Shown piece after piece: positions 21,564 through 32,911 of a DNA stretch of 64,000 nucleotides. Below the pieces are notes generated by a model, which was given only the letters and a program-made list of their open reading frames with translations, ran no database searches and was not told the origin of the DNA. Numbering within the stretch: position 1 is the stretch's first letter; the number at the start of each line of letters is the position of its first letter. The DNA is taken from positions 1,426,001-1,490,000 of the forward strand of contig CM074769.1 in the NCBI GenBank assembly GCA_037355855.1. The letters run 5' to 3'. Source of the stretch: Pseudo-nitzschia pungens. Its lineage: Eukaryota; Bacillariophyta; Bacillariophyceae; Bacillariales; Bacillariaceae. Made by a program: the position numbers and the translations under genes.

Positions 21564-22788
21564 TTAGAATGAATCCGTTTTGGCGAGCGCCGGTGGCGGC
21601 ACCACGGAATCTGCGTCGTCGTCGTCGTCGTCGTTGCCGTTTCCATTACTATTGCTATTGCTATTGCTATTGCTATTGCGGCCCACGAGCTTGCTAACAA
21701 CCGCGGGAACATCGTCGTCGACGTCGCCATCGAATCCGTCATCGGCCGCGCTCCAGGCCGACAGCGTCGAGAAATTGGCTTCCATCGTTGTTGGCGGAAG
21801 GGCAATCTCGATGCTGTCAAACTCGTGGGGGCGGTGGCCGTCGGCGTTGCCATTTTGCTCTTTTCCCACCGGCGGGGGCGGCATCAGGTCCTTCGACCCG
21901 GCCGAATGGTTCCCCCTGGAGTTTTGCTGCTCAAGCTGGGTCTTCATCATTTCCCAGGCCTGCGACTTTTGCTTGGTCAGTTGCTCCTTGTCCTGGGAGG
22001 TTTCCGATTCCGTGTCGCTGCAATCGAGGAGGTTCGCGGACGACTTGATCTCGGACTGGAACATGGGCGGGACCTCCGGACCGCCAGCGGCAATCTCCAG
22101 GGTCTTGTACAAGTTGACACGATTGCGCTCCAGCGACAACGAGCCAAAGGAAGTCCCGACCGGCGTCCATGAGACCGCCGTCCACCATGTCGGGGTTGCT
22201 GTTGTTGAGCATATTGTAGGACAGTACAGTTCCAAAGGACGTCCCGGTCGTGCTCATAGGGAAATTCGTCAGATTGGTGGAAGCACTCGCCATGGAAATA
22301 TCACCGATGGAAATTCCCGTCGGCTCGAGGATCCCACCCATGGGAGCAGCCGGCACGGGACCGTCGTGTTTCTGGCTCTTGGTTTCGTTTGCGACGGGGT
22401 TGTTACTGTTGCTTTTACTGCCACTGCCGCTCCCGGGCTTGGAAGCTGCCAGCTGGCGCAGCAGTTGTGAGAACCGCTGGTCATTGCTCCCCTGCCTCGG
22501 GGCGGTGGATTGTTGCAGTCGCTGCATCTCGTTGTCCGACATGGCCATCGAACCAAAACTGATTCCCTGCGGTTCCAGATCTTCCAGTGGAGCTGCTACT
22601 AATTCGTCAAAGTCTGGTGTTGCTTTCAACGGATCGGTGTGGTTGCTGTTGTTGTTGTTGTTGTTCTCGTGAGGTCCGGATTGGTGGTTGTAATATTGCT
22701 GCTGCGATGGATAGTGCTGTGGCTGTGGCTGTGGCTGTTGCTGTTGATAATTGTTTTGCTGGTGCTGAAACTGGTTGTACTGGTAAAA

Positions 22789-22819
<31 letters not shown>

Positions 22820-23814
22820 AGATGGTACGAGTGGATATTGTTCATGCCATTGTTCACGCCCATGTTCATATTCGTATTCATATTCATGTTCATATTTACA
22901 TTCATGTTCATGCCCCTGCTGTTCGCCATCATCATGGCATTCTGAACCATCAATCCGCGTTCGTTCAACGTCATGAAATTTTGTAGTTGCGAAGAATTTC
23001 CGTTGCCATTAATATTATTACTTCCAATCCCATCGTATAAATTGTTGTTGCCGATTGGGAACTGCTGCTGCTGCTGCTGCTGCTGCTGAAATTGCTGCCG
23101 AAGCTGCTCTTGCTGCGACGGCACCGACACCATTCCGCCGGTGTTGCCCGATTGGGAGGACGACGACGATTCGGAAGTCCGGCGCGGCTGCGTCTGTGGT
23201 TGCGAGGGGTGTCCGGGAATTTGTGGAGGCGACGGTACCCGTTCGACGGTATCCCTAGAATTGGAATTCGATCCCCCCGAATTATTCGCCGCGAGTTGCG
23301 CATTGATGGACTTCACGGTCGCGGTAGCCGTCGCTGCGGCCACCTTTTTGCGAATATCGGGGGCACCCTCTCTCAATGCCTGCGACGTTTTTTCTTGGGC
23401 GCGCTGATCCCCCACGTCGAACCAGAGCTTCGTCTTGGCGTCCTTTTGCAAAAAGCGGCCGGGGGGGTTCTGGCTGCGGACGGCGTTGACAATGGACCGG
23501 GACAGGAGCATTTTTTGGCGCTTGGGAAGGGTGATGTAGAGCTGTTTGTTGGCGGCTACCAGCATTCTCCAATGGGAGTTGCCGACTGCATATTGATGGA
23601 GCGAGGGGGAGGTGAGCGAGCGAGCATGAGCGATGGTACCGTATACCTACTGTAGAACAAAACAACAGCGGCACACGAAACACGATTGCATTGTTATTAT
23701 TTTTTGGTAAGACCACTCACTGTGATTGTTTGTTCCCCCTCCTCTCCCACACAGAACATCGTGGTCGTGTGGTTCGAGAATGTCCTTCAAGGGATATGTT
23801 GCGTTATTATTCAT
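21564..23814 (-). CDS. DUF6824-domain protein, possible nuclear regulator, with a +1 frame break
   Basis: Exon 1 is 23814-23721, encoding HDHDVLCGRGGGTNNH, the start of the DUF6824 domain. A 135-bp intron (GTGAGT...TGCAG) joins it to exon 2 from 23585 (GNSHWRMLVAANKQLY, then QNPPGRFLQKD, FDVGDQRAQEKTSQALREG). The domain thus covers residues about 16-100. Then come Gln runs, an Asn-Met repeat (about 270-295) and copies of a motif EPQGISFGSMAM and EPTGISIGDISM. A third copy, DPVGTSFGSLSL, is reached only by skipping one base at about 22164; the frame then runs on to 21564. With the skip the protein is 704 residues. DUF6824 proteins are numerous in diatoms and of unproven function; a DNA-binding role has been suggested by analogy only. 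The tail ends in an Asp/Asn run and a short PPPALAKTDSF. Confidence 0.85.
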
Positions 23815-24862
23815 CAGAGCAAATGGCTGCGCTGTTGTCGTTTCAATCTCAAGTTAGTTGCTTTTGCTCGAACGATAACAGTTCGAGTTATGAGACGTGC
23901 TCTCGACACCCATCTCCAAACAGCTTTCGGGTTCAACGCGGTTCTCAACCCGGGTCTCAAGCCAGCGGTTGTGTCCCACTCAATGACCCCAATGGTTTCT
24001 GCTTGGGAAGCATTGCAACTTGAATCCTGGCGGTTGCAATTAGGTGTCTCTGTTTCTCGCCGTTTTTGGCTCATTCCTGGGGAGTTCGTGGAAGGCGTAA
24101 AATATAGTTTTGCTCGCGCAAGACCTAAAAAAGATATATTTGTACGTTTTCGACCTGGAAGTTTCGAAACGGGTCTGTACACTAAGAACGGGTCTGAACG
24201 TCAGCTTTGCTCGCGCAAGACCTTAAAAACATATACGTGTTCGGTGTCCATGGATCCCCAAAGCTTACAATTATCCTATTTGTACACCACGACCCACCCA
24301 AGAAGAAAGAATTTCAAGAGGACAGTAAGGTTCCTTCTTTTCACAGAGTTATTACTTCATTATTTTTTGATGAGAGGTTTCTTTCTCAAAGACTTTTGCT
24401 GTAATGTGTCGGTGGAGGGAAGATGGGCACTCAAACACCAATCAAAAATCGTTTGAAATCTCCCGCAAACTGATACAGCCAGAATACATTTCCTCTGACA
24501 TGGTACTACTAGAAATAGATAGTAGAATAGAGAGAATAAAAGGTGAAGTGGCACCAGCAATATCTCCTGTTTTCATGTAGTACTAGTAGTAGTAGTTTCA
24601 TTTGCTTCTGTGGCAGCAACAACAACTGCAGTTGCAATCCAGTAGCAATGATACCTTCAAATTGAAGAAAAGTAACGAGGGTAGACAACAAAGGCATGCT
24701 AACTATCAAATGAAGTTGAGGATGAGCTCAGTCTGCCTTCTGGGTGGCATAAGAGCTCTACTATTGGAGAGAACTGCTATCATTTCAATCAAACTTCCAT
24801 AAGCATTCTAGAACTTTTCTTTTTTATGGCATGAATAATAATTGAGAACATGTAACAAAATT
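23815..24862. other. Upstream region of the DUF6824 gene, no other gene seen
   Basis: A 256-codon frame on the plus strand (23686-24456) lies antisense to exon 1 and has no protein-like features. TAG/CTA triplet runs occur near 24580. Confidence 0.5.
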
Positions 24863-25761
24863 TGAGTCCTTACATGTTATTAATAATGATAATATACGTA
24901 TTTAAATAACTTTAATCACCAAAGGTGATACTAAATTACTCAGTCTGTAACCAGACTTTAACGTCGCCTCCATCAGAGAGTCAGGACCCCAAGTGGTAGA
25001 ACGACAAATTTTCAAACAAACCTTGAACATCAGACAGGGAAAGGAACAAACACAAGTCCCACAAAATAGGGACTTGAGAGCAAGAAGTGAGATGGGAATG
25101 TAGATATTGGGAGAAGACCCAGTATCAAAAGGGAAGGGACAGGATGAGAAGCAGGAACAGAGTACAAAAAACCAAGGTACAAAGTGGAATCAACCCTAAG
25201 ATCCAGTAAGCCAGGCTCGTAGGAGAGCAGCCTCTCATTGGTATGGCTGCACCGGGGGTGCAGGTGTATGGTTGTAAGCCACTGCCTCTTGGCAGTCAGG
25301 GTGTAACCTTATAGGACTTGGAAAGGGGTTTGTGAAAGGGAGTGTGACTGGGGGAGTGCACCTGCTGCGCCAATGGCCAATTCAGAGGCAATGGAAGCAT
25401 CAAGAGATTGGTGTTGTTCAGCATCAAGGGTGCCCCCAGGACCATGGAGTCGTTCATTTCGGTAAGTCCAAAGATCCCAAGAGGTAAGAAAGAACTGATG
25501 GATGATAGCTGTAACCCAACGTCTGGGAGAGCGCTTGCTTCCAATGTGGGAGTAGTAAGCAGCCTGGATTTGATACCAGCGAGGAGACCACCTACCAAGG
25601 AGCCAGTTGTGCCAACCAATTGTTCTCTGTGCCCTGACAGCCGTGGCAATTGCAGGGGAGTAGGATGAGGGATAAATGTTCTGGCCCTTCCGAACTCTGG
25701 TGAGAAGATCCACAATGGCAGCAACCAATGATGGATCAGTCTGAGTCCTTACATGTTATTA
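24863..25761 (-). mobile_element. 5'-truncated non-LTR (LINE-like) retrotransposon copy with 20-bp target duplication
   Basis: TGAGTCCTTACATGTTATTA occurs perfectly at 24863-24882 and 25742-25761, bounding an 859-bp insert. On the minus strand an open frame runs straight out of the right-hand repeat, as expected for a copy whose reverse transcription stopped early. After its stop come about 425 bases of untranslated sequence ending in an AT-rich tail (ATTATCATTAT) at the left-hand repeat. A long target duplication, 5' truncation and a low-complexity 3' tail together are the mark of target-primed reverse transcription. Confidence 0.78.
25309..25741 (-). pseudogene. C-terminal remnant of a retroelement polyprotein
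   Basis: About 144 codons, open from the target duplication to a stop at 25309, with no start of its own. The segment RTIGWHNWLLGRWSPRWYQI, then YYSHIGSKRSPRRW and LTSWDLWTYRNERLHG, matches from memory a conserved C-terminal region of diatom reverse-transcriptase polyproteins (IGW.NFL.GR..  .W...Q..YY and W.LW..RN..LH). In another frame the sequence continues KRQWLTTIHL, which may be the next conserved part after a frameshift. No reverse-transcriptase or endonuclease core is present. Confidence 0.6.
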
Positions 25762-26426
25762 CTAGTAGTAGTACTCTCATTGCAGTACTACTACTCTAGT
25801 AGTAGTAGTAGTGCTGGAGCTCTAAGGTCCTGATGAGATTTCTATGTAGCTCTTGCATAATTCCTAGACGCACTTTGTATTCTGTTCTAAATAAAGCATT
25901 GGAACAAAAAATAATAATAATGAAAGAAGAGGTTGGTGAATCACAGGAAGTAACCTTACGAGTAACCTTACCTTACTCGTTCTTCTACTTAGTTGACCGT
26001 TAATTATGGTGCATGCCGTCTCGCATGTGCGAAGTCTTCCCAAAGGTAGGAACACAGCTTTCGTTTTCGTACCTTCGACGCATTCAAAGGTACGTTGATA
26101 CTCATTTTTTCTGTGTACGTCAGTCCGCCACGGCAAACCGTCGTCACTACGTATCCAACAACGAAGGACGGGCTAAAAAAATGGAACTCCAGTACAAAAA
26201 GTATGGGAAGGCATCAGTTTGCATCAGTAGACACGTCGCATCAACTGCCACCAATAGTCGTAAAGTAGCGCGTACGATCCGTACTAGTAACGCATGCAAG
26301 TATACGAACGCATCGCATCGCATCGCATCGAATCGAAAAAAATCTTTCATCTGGACCCCGCTGGAGCCGAATTCGCAGCAAGACTCACACCACAAAGTAT
26401 ATCAACTCGTGAAAGTCATCGTAAAC
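25762..26426. other. Upstream region of the SET-domain gene
   Basis: Begins with ACT/AGT triplet runs (25761-25815), then AT-rich DNA with TAACCTTA at 25951 and 25963. The plus frame is open from 26013 into the gene, but the signal peptide fixes the start at 26427. CGCATCGCATCGCATCG lies about 100 bases before the start. Confidence 0.5.
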
Positions 26427-27885
26427 ATGAAGTTCTCAACAGTCGCTTTGCTCGGCCTCATGGCCACATCCGCTTCGGCCTTCACATCATCGGTCTCGAG
26501 ACCGAACGGAGTTCGCGCCGCTACTTCCCTCAACAACTTCGTCGAGACCGCCGAGTACGCCGAGAGAGATGTCTACACGTTTGATGAGTGGGCCGCGAGC
26601 TGTGGTGTCCAAAAGTGCGACGGATTCCAGCTCACCACCAACGATGGATCGGATTACTTCGCCGTCACCGGTGCGGACTTGCCCGCCGGAACTCCCATTG
26701 TTTACATTCCTCCCGAGATGGTCCTCTCCTCGAACCGTGCTCAAGAGGAGTTCGGACAGAGCCTTCAGTACTCCGAGGAGCGCATCAAGGAGGGTGGTGT
26801 CGCCAACCAAATCCCTATTTTCCGTCTCGGTGTAAAGATTTTGGCCGAGTGGGAAAAGGGAGACCAGAGTCCCTGGTATTACTGGCTCAACTCCTTGCCT
26901 CGAGTCTTCATGAACGGAGTGTCCATGACATCCGCTTGCTTCGACGCCCTTCCACCATACGCCGGTTGGCTTGCGGTAAGTATAAAATTCTTGGATCATT
27001 CTAATTTTCGTTTCTTCTTGTGGTGAATTTTCAGGTGCCAACTGCAGTTGGCGTTTGATGGTTCGTCATCTTCTCATTCGATTTCTTCCGAAATTCCTTT
27101 TAACTTAACACGGCGGATTGTCGGATGACAGACAAAAGAGAGAATTAACTTTGTCAATTTCAAGAAGGCCCTCCTCTCTGCCCCCCTCAACGAACAAACG
27201 GTGACCAATGACGAGCTCGTCAAGTGGGCCTACAACGTTGCCCTCACCCGTTCCTACTCTCTTTCCTCGTCGTGCCGACGCATCGCTCCGTTCGCCGATT
27301 ACTTCAACCACGACGCGGAACCCAACTTGGATATCACATACTCCGACTACGCGTGCACCGTTTACGCGAAGCGAGATATTGCTGCCGGAGAGCCACTCAC
27401 AATGTCGTACGGAGCCGGAACCAACCCATCTCCACTCTTCGCCACATACGGATTCCTCGACGAGTCTTCTCCCGGAACTTTCTGCAAGCTCATGGAATTG
27501 CAGGGTGACATGGAAGAAATGAAGTTTGGATTCAAGGATCTTCTCTTCTACAAGAACGGCGAAATTTCCCCCGAGGTCTACGATCTTGTCCTCTACAGCA
27601 TCCTGAAAACGGACCCCAACTTTGAGTTGGCCCCTTTTTACGATGCCTGCATGTCCGGCGATGACTGATACCAAGAACGCATACCACAGCCAATACTTCT
27701 CGTACACACTGGACTACCTTAAGAACCACGTCGACACAACTTTGTCAGAGCTTGACCGACTCTCGTACATGGCCGCTACCTACGATCCTGCCACCCACCC
27801 TCGTGCCCCGCTCATCATGCAGCACAACGCGTTTGTAAGGGAAACGTTTCAGGCTGTCAAGTACAATTTGGACTCCATGGGATAA
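26427..27885 (+). CDS. Plastid SET-domain protein methyltransferase (Rubisco LSMT-like), with a +1 frame break
   Basis: Exon 1 is 26427-26975, a 156-bp intron follows (GTAAGT...GACAG), and exon 2 starts at 27132 with TKERINFVNFKKALL. The signal peptide ends ATSASAFTS, the diatom plastid motif. The split SET domain shows FDEWAASCGVQ (N-terminal), WYYWLNSLP (insert), RRIAPFADYFNHDAEPN (the NH..PN cofactor loop) and SYGAGTNPSPLFATYGFLDE (Tyr of the active site). The Rubisco-LSMT substrate-binding domain follows (LAPFYDACMSGDD, then DTKNAYHSQYFSYTLDYL). Between these two strings the frame stops at TGA 27666-27668; skipping base 27666 restores it to 27885, giving 433 residues. The family methylates Lys in plastid proteins such as Rubisco or aldolase; the substrate here is unknown. 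Confidence 0.87.
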
Positions 27886-30730
27886 AAATTTCAAATTATA
27901 TATCGGTTCGATGCACAGCTCGACATACAACACAAAACAACCAAGTAGACGGAATATTTCGTAATTTTTTAGTCTTAGATGTAATGCACTTCAACTTCAT
28001 CAGTCCAACGAAATCGAAGCCTTACGAACTTTGCAACGATCGCGTGATCAGTAGAGCTTCCTTAGTACACGTAGTACTTCAATCAGAATGATGTAGACTG
28101 TCTTCAATAAGGATTTCGAACGATTACTTGACGTGATTGGCTTGGCGCTATGGGGAATAAGCACTACCGATCAACTCCGGCAGAAAACTTCCAATACTTC
28201 GTACTTGCCATCTTTGTCGTAGTAGTGCTAGCTGTCCCAGTGTCAGTATTATTCCAGTTTGAAACATTTCCTGAACTTTGGAAACCGTCCGTCTGTGACT
28301 GCATCGTGATAGAAATAATCCGAGAGCCCAAATGACAGGTGGATTTTGCTACGATGCCTCTGCAACGCAACCTCCTTGTAACAGGGAAGAGTCTTTACTC
28401 GTCGAGTTCATGGACTTTGATTGAATGAAGACGTGTGGTAATTAACTATCTGACATAGGACGAGTGCAGTTCATAAATCATAGAGAAAACTTCCAAAACT
28501 ACTCCCTAAGTATAAATCTCCTGTCAACAAGCAAATTGCCTAACAATCGATAGCCTTCCAGCAAGTACTTCCAATTTTGAAGAGCATCCCAACATGGAAG
28601 GAACACAATTCAGTAGTTTATTTGAACGAAGGTACTTTTATGTGTTGCATCACTTTTGCTTCAGAAATGATGCGCTTTTTGAAACGAGAATTAGTTACTT
28701 TTTTCAAGAGGATAGTGAAAGAGATCTTGCTCAGGTTTATTGTGCGAACCTCCGTTTAGAGTGAAATGTGGCGAGAAGCATCATTCAGCACATAGAAACT
28801 ATGAACAACTCAGAGCCACAGATGAATTTGAGTACTAGGGTCTTCTTTCTGAATTCAAAGTGATACCTGCCAAAATCTACAACCCTTTTGGGCAGTCTAA
28901 GTGCATGTTGCCATGGAACAAGTTAAGTTGACATATCAATTGTGAATCTAAATCATTGTGATGTTACAGTATCTGCCCTATCAATTTGAACATCCATCAT
29001 ATCTTGGAATGATCAAAGTACTATGATGGAAGACTGATTCCGACAATCACTTGGTCTTGCTTTCAAGTACTGAAGATATTTGTTGTCTGGGGCATTCTTC
29101 TTAAGCAGAACCCTCTTTTGCACATGTTTGCCTTCAAAGAGATACAATACTTTCCTAGACAAGCAGTACAGCTCTCAAGTAAGACTGTCTATAATAAAAA
29201 TTGGTGTACAGGATTAGAAGGTCTTACAGCTCCTGATTCTTATCTAGGCTGCAGTGGAAGTGTGTACAATTGCATGAACATAAATACATTTCTTTGGATA
29301 CAATAGCAAAACTTGTTACAAGTATTTGTTCTGATGTGATGAATAATCATATCCTTTCAAGCATCATATAGAAGTGGTGTTCAGAATAGTTTGTGAACAT
29401 TTCTTGTTTTCAAACACATGATGATCTGCTTGCAATATTTGAACTCCATCATAATTCTAAATAAACTTCAAAGAATTGATCTCTTCATAGATGTGGTGAT
29501 GGGGTTGTCCAAAAGGGTTCTATCAATGAATTGCACCCAAAGCTTATTCAAACTATTCGTCTTATTGGAACAATTGAATACTACAGTGCTACAATCGTAG
29601 TTGTTCACATATGTTGTATTTCAAACAAACTCCATGACAAAGTTGCTCATATCCTAACACTCCAAATTCATCAATGCTTGAAGTGTTTTTGTCCATTCAA
29701 TTCAAATACATTGAAATTAAGTACGATGTAAGTTAAGGTTACTGAGAAAATTGAAAGCATCCCAGAAGTACCACTCAAGTTAGCTGCAAGAACCATTCAG
29801 AATTCTAAGAACACATCTCAACGGCATCATCTTCTGTCACTTTGGCATACAAAATTATACTCTACTAGTAATGAGATTATTTTTGAACAATGTTCCACAT
29901 GTTCTACTTTGTCGGCCAGCACAGCAGTAACATACTACTAGCAATTGCCTGCAAAATACTACTAGATGAATGGAATAGAATCACATCATGATGCAGTCTT
30001 TCTGTGTGAGCTATCCTGGGATCACAATGTCCTACCGGTAGTTACAACAAATAATGCATATCTATTCACATTACTCTCACCGTAATTTTTTTCAATTGTA
30101 ACTGCAGTCATATATTCTAACTCAAAACATCGACCAATCATGCTGAACATCATTCGAAAAGGATATTCAGAATCCCGAAGGGCAATCGCAAGGTGTGCTA
30201 CAAACAAGCATGAACTGACGATATCATAGTTGTGCCCCTCGTCAACAGAGTGATGATAGCATTTCGGATTGATTGCAAACTCCTATACCACCACCGTACA
30301 ATGACCTCGAGTCTGTTACGACACGAGGAATCAATTCAAGATCCTCTACGAAAAACACTCGAGCCAATGATGATCATAAGACACGAATAGATCAATCAAC
30401 ATCTGCAAGCAAAGCTAGTCGTAATATTATGTAAGGTAGAAGTTTGATTTGAGTTGCAAAAACCATGGTTCCTCTATCAAACTAATTATGTAATAGTATT
30501 AAACTAATAAACAGTAGGGAGAAATGGTGATCATATCGTAGCGTGTCTCGGTGTATACACATCTTCCAAGAGCAAGATCTTGCACACACACCAGACAAGA
30601 TCGAAGTCGTTTTCAAAAAACCCAGTAAGATCAAATCGTACTTTTAACGGTTGGGAGCGCTTCACGATTTTACTTAGTCAAAACCGATGCAGTTCCAGTT
30701 GATTCCGTTTCGTTAGTCGAGACCATGAAT
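27886..30730. other. Long AT-rich gene-poor stretch
   Basis: About 2.8 kb with short frames only, the longest 79 codons. Base composition differs from the coding regions: AT-rich, with few CpG between about 28.7 and 30.0 kb. It could be a decayed mobile element, but I recognise no protein in it. TAAGGTTA occurs at 29734. Confidence 0.5.
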
Positions 30731-31523
30731 TTAATCCAAGCTGAGGTTTCCGGAAAGGCATCCAACGAGGGCGAAAAGGGAGAAGAGGGAGATGAACAAA
30801 AGTTGGAATCGATCGGCAGAAAGTCCGAAGGGGTACTCTTGTTCTTCGATGTCATCACGAGGAGCCTCGGCAACGACCTTGGATCGGGCAGATCCGGTCA
30901 AGAAAGCAGGGATGGTGCTCTTTTGCTTGCGCTCGAGCTCGGTAAGACCATCGTCGAAAACGTAGTCAGTGCGGCTCTGGGGGGTCACACGGGCCTTAGC
31001 AGCCTCCTTGTAGTCGAAGTCATGGAACGGGGGCAGTGTTGAGAGTGGGGTGAACGAAGACAGGCTCGATGGTTCGTCCGGCGGCTCCTCCAGAGATCTT
31101 GCCTCCTCCGAGCTTGAAGTTCTGGGCCTTATCGGCGAAAGAAGGGTATCCCTTGCTGGCAGGAGGGGGCTTAGGGGCCTTCAATACGGAAAAAGTTTGA
31201 AATAATTGGTATGCAGCGTTTGTTGTAGATTACGTTGCGGTGACAAAGCGACGTGCGAAAGAAGTAACAAAGAGTAACAGCACAAAAAACGTGATGAGCA
31301 TACAGTGACTAAATCATTCTTTGCTCTACCTTGTCGACTTCTTTAAGACCCAAAAAATCTCTACTCCCGTTGTCGAGTTGGAAGAGTTCTGTCTACGTAC
31401 AGAGGCGGCCTTCTTGACGGCCTTGGTGGCAGGGGCCTTTCCGACAGCACGGGTTGCGAACTGAGGGGCGTTGAAGGCGGTAGCCGAAGCCAAGAGCAAA
31501 GCGAAAACAGTGGCGAACTTCAT
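30731..31523 (-). CDS. Plastid-targeted single-membrane-helix protein (probably thylakoid), with a +1 frame break
   Basis: Exon 1 is 31523-31401 (signal peptide MKFATVFALLLASATAFNAP with an ASAFAP-type site, then a Lys/Ala-rich transit part). A 222-bp intron (GTACGT...GAAG) is followed by exon 2 from 31178, starting APKPPPASKGYPSFADKAQN. Frame 1 runs to VFVHPTLN and stops shortly after. Skipping one base near 31037 gives LPPFHDFDYKEAAKARVTPQ, which continues to TDYVFDDGLTELERKQ and a final hydrophobic helix (about 164-182, RFQLLFISLFSLFALVGCL). The total is 189 residues. The C-terminal anchor and short charged stroma-facing part resemble small photosystem subunits in layout, but I cannot name it. 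It is divergent from the Psb31-like gene 549 bp away. Confidence 0.75.
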
Positions 31524-32072
31524 TGTTGATATGATCTGAACAGGATTCCGATGTGTTTTTGTAATTGTGATCAGAGTCCACGGCTGCAATAATCGAAGCG
31601 GACGATGAGACAGATCCTACCTACAACAAGGAAGAACTTAGAGTGCGCGGAAGGAAAGCCATCATCGACCTTGTATTACTTTCTACGGTTTCGGGACCTT
31701 GAAGAGGGCATCAAGACGCGTGTATGGAATACGTGTTTGTTGAATTTCTTTGCTCGCGATCTTTGTATGAAGGTCTTGCCATCCTTCCGTTTTGTGAAGT
31801 TGAAGCGTATCATAGGTGATGTCAAAGTGCTACGGGAAATAAAAAATGTAAGCTACCAATAAGAAATCGGACAATCAACACTATTGAATCTTTACCGTAT
31901 CCTCTCGTCCTCGTTCTGGTTTATGTCAAGAACAGCCGACTACCGTGCATCATCTATTGATCCTCTGGGAACTCCCTTGCTCTCTTCTGTCTTTCTCTCT
32001 TCCCATCCCAACAGCAGCGGTCTTCTTATTTTTCCCACAAAAGTCAAATAAATCAATCAATATATTGTCAAG
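31524..32072. promoter_or_regulatory. Shared upstream region of two divergent plastid-protein genes
   Basis: 549 bases between the start codons of the single-helix protein (minus) and the Psb31-like protein (plus). Both encode plastid proteins, so light-linked co-regulation from this region is plausible. I see no motif that I can name. Short frames inside it are not coding-like. Confidence 0.4.
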
Positions 32073-32911
32073 ATGAAATTCGTTGCTGTTGTCTCCGCCG
32101 CCCTTCTCGCTTCGGCCTCCGCCTTCGCCCCTGCTGCCACCAGCGAGGTATGTCTGGTTTGCGCCTCGATTCTCGATAGACGACCATCGGACTGCAATCC
32201 GAACGTAGATGGTTGCGCTCGTGCCGGAGGCCGACACACATCCCACTAGAATGCCTGGCCCTGCCGAATGAGTTCGTTGATTGCGATGGATTTCGTTGTG
32301 ACAGTTTCCACGGGTGTAATGTGTTGGATTGATTGATGATCTGTGCAATAACTTCTTGTTCTCACATTCGCGTTTTTCGAAACACCAAACAATCATTGCA
32401 ATCGTTGTTGCCGCACGCGTACTTACCGTACAGCGCGCCGCCACCGCCCTCAACATGGACCGCCGATCCGCCATGGCCGGAATCGCCGCCGCTGCCGGTG
32501 CCGCCGCCATGCCCGGTATGGCCCTCGCCGATGGAGCCACCAGCACCGCCTACCATCCAGAGACAAAAGTTCCGATACGGATCCCGAATTGCCGCCCTCA
32601 AGGGCGCCGTCGCCGCCGGTGACTTCGCTGCCGTCGCCGCCGAGAAGAACGCCTTCATCTTGTACAACTCTGGTGCCTACCCCGGAGCCAAGAACAAGGC
32701 CAAGTTGGCCGAAGCCGTCAAGGGAACCAACGCCATCTTCGCTGCCATCCGCTCGAAGGATGCCGGCGCCCTCAAGTCCGCTTACGCCGACTACACCAAG
32801 ACCATCGACTTGTCCGACTACGCTTCCATCTCCGCCGACCAAGGACAGGGATACTCCTCCGACTACGATTACCGAGTTGGAACCAGCCAAGCCGCCATCT
32901 GGGTTCGATAA
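32073..32911 (+). CDS. Thylakoid-lumen extrinsic photosystem II protein, Psb31 candidate, with a +1 frame break
   Basis: Exon 1 is 32073-32147 (MKFVAVVSAALLASASAFAP, a textbook plastid signal). A 286-bp intron (GTATGT...ACAG) leads to exon 2 from 32434. A second targeting signal follows: MDRRSAMAGIAAAAGAAA ending MALADG, with twin Arg, pointing to Tat export into the lumen. Frame 1 reads to DGATSTA; skipping base 32551 gives TIQRQKFRYGSRIAALKGAV and the rest, with EKNAFILYNSGAYPGAKNKA, to 32911 (183 residues). The mature part of about 120 residues is helical, as expected for the four-helix PsbQ-like fold of Psb31. The name rests on remembered similarity and could be wrong within the group of small lumenal PSII proteins. 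Confidence 0.75.

Noticed and set aside
23686..24456. 256-codon plus-strand frame
   Set aside because: Antisense to DUF6824 exon 1, no domain or coding-like composition; the minus-strand exon is clearly real.
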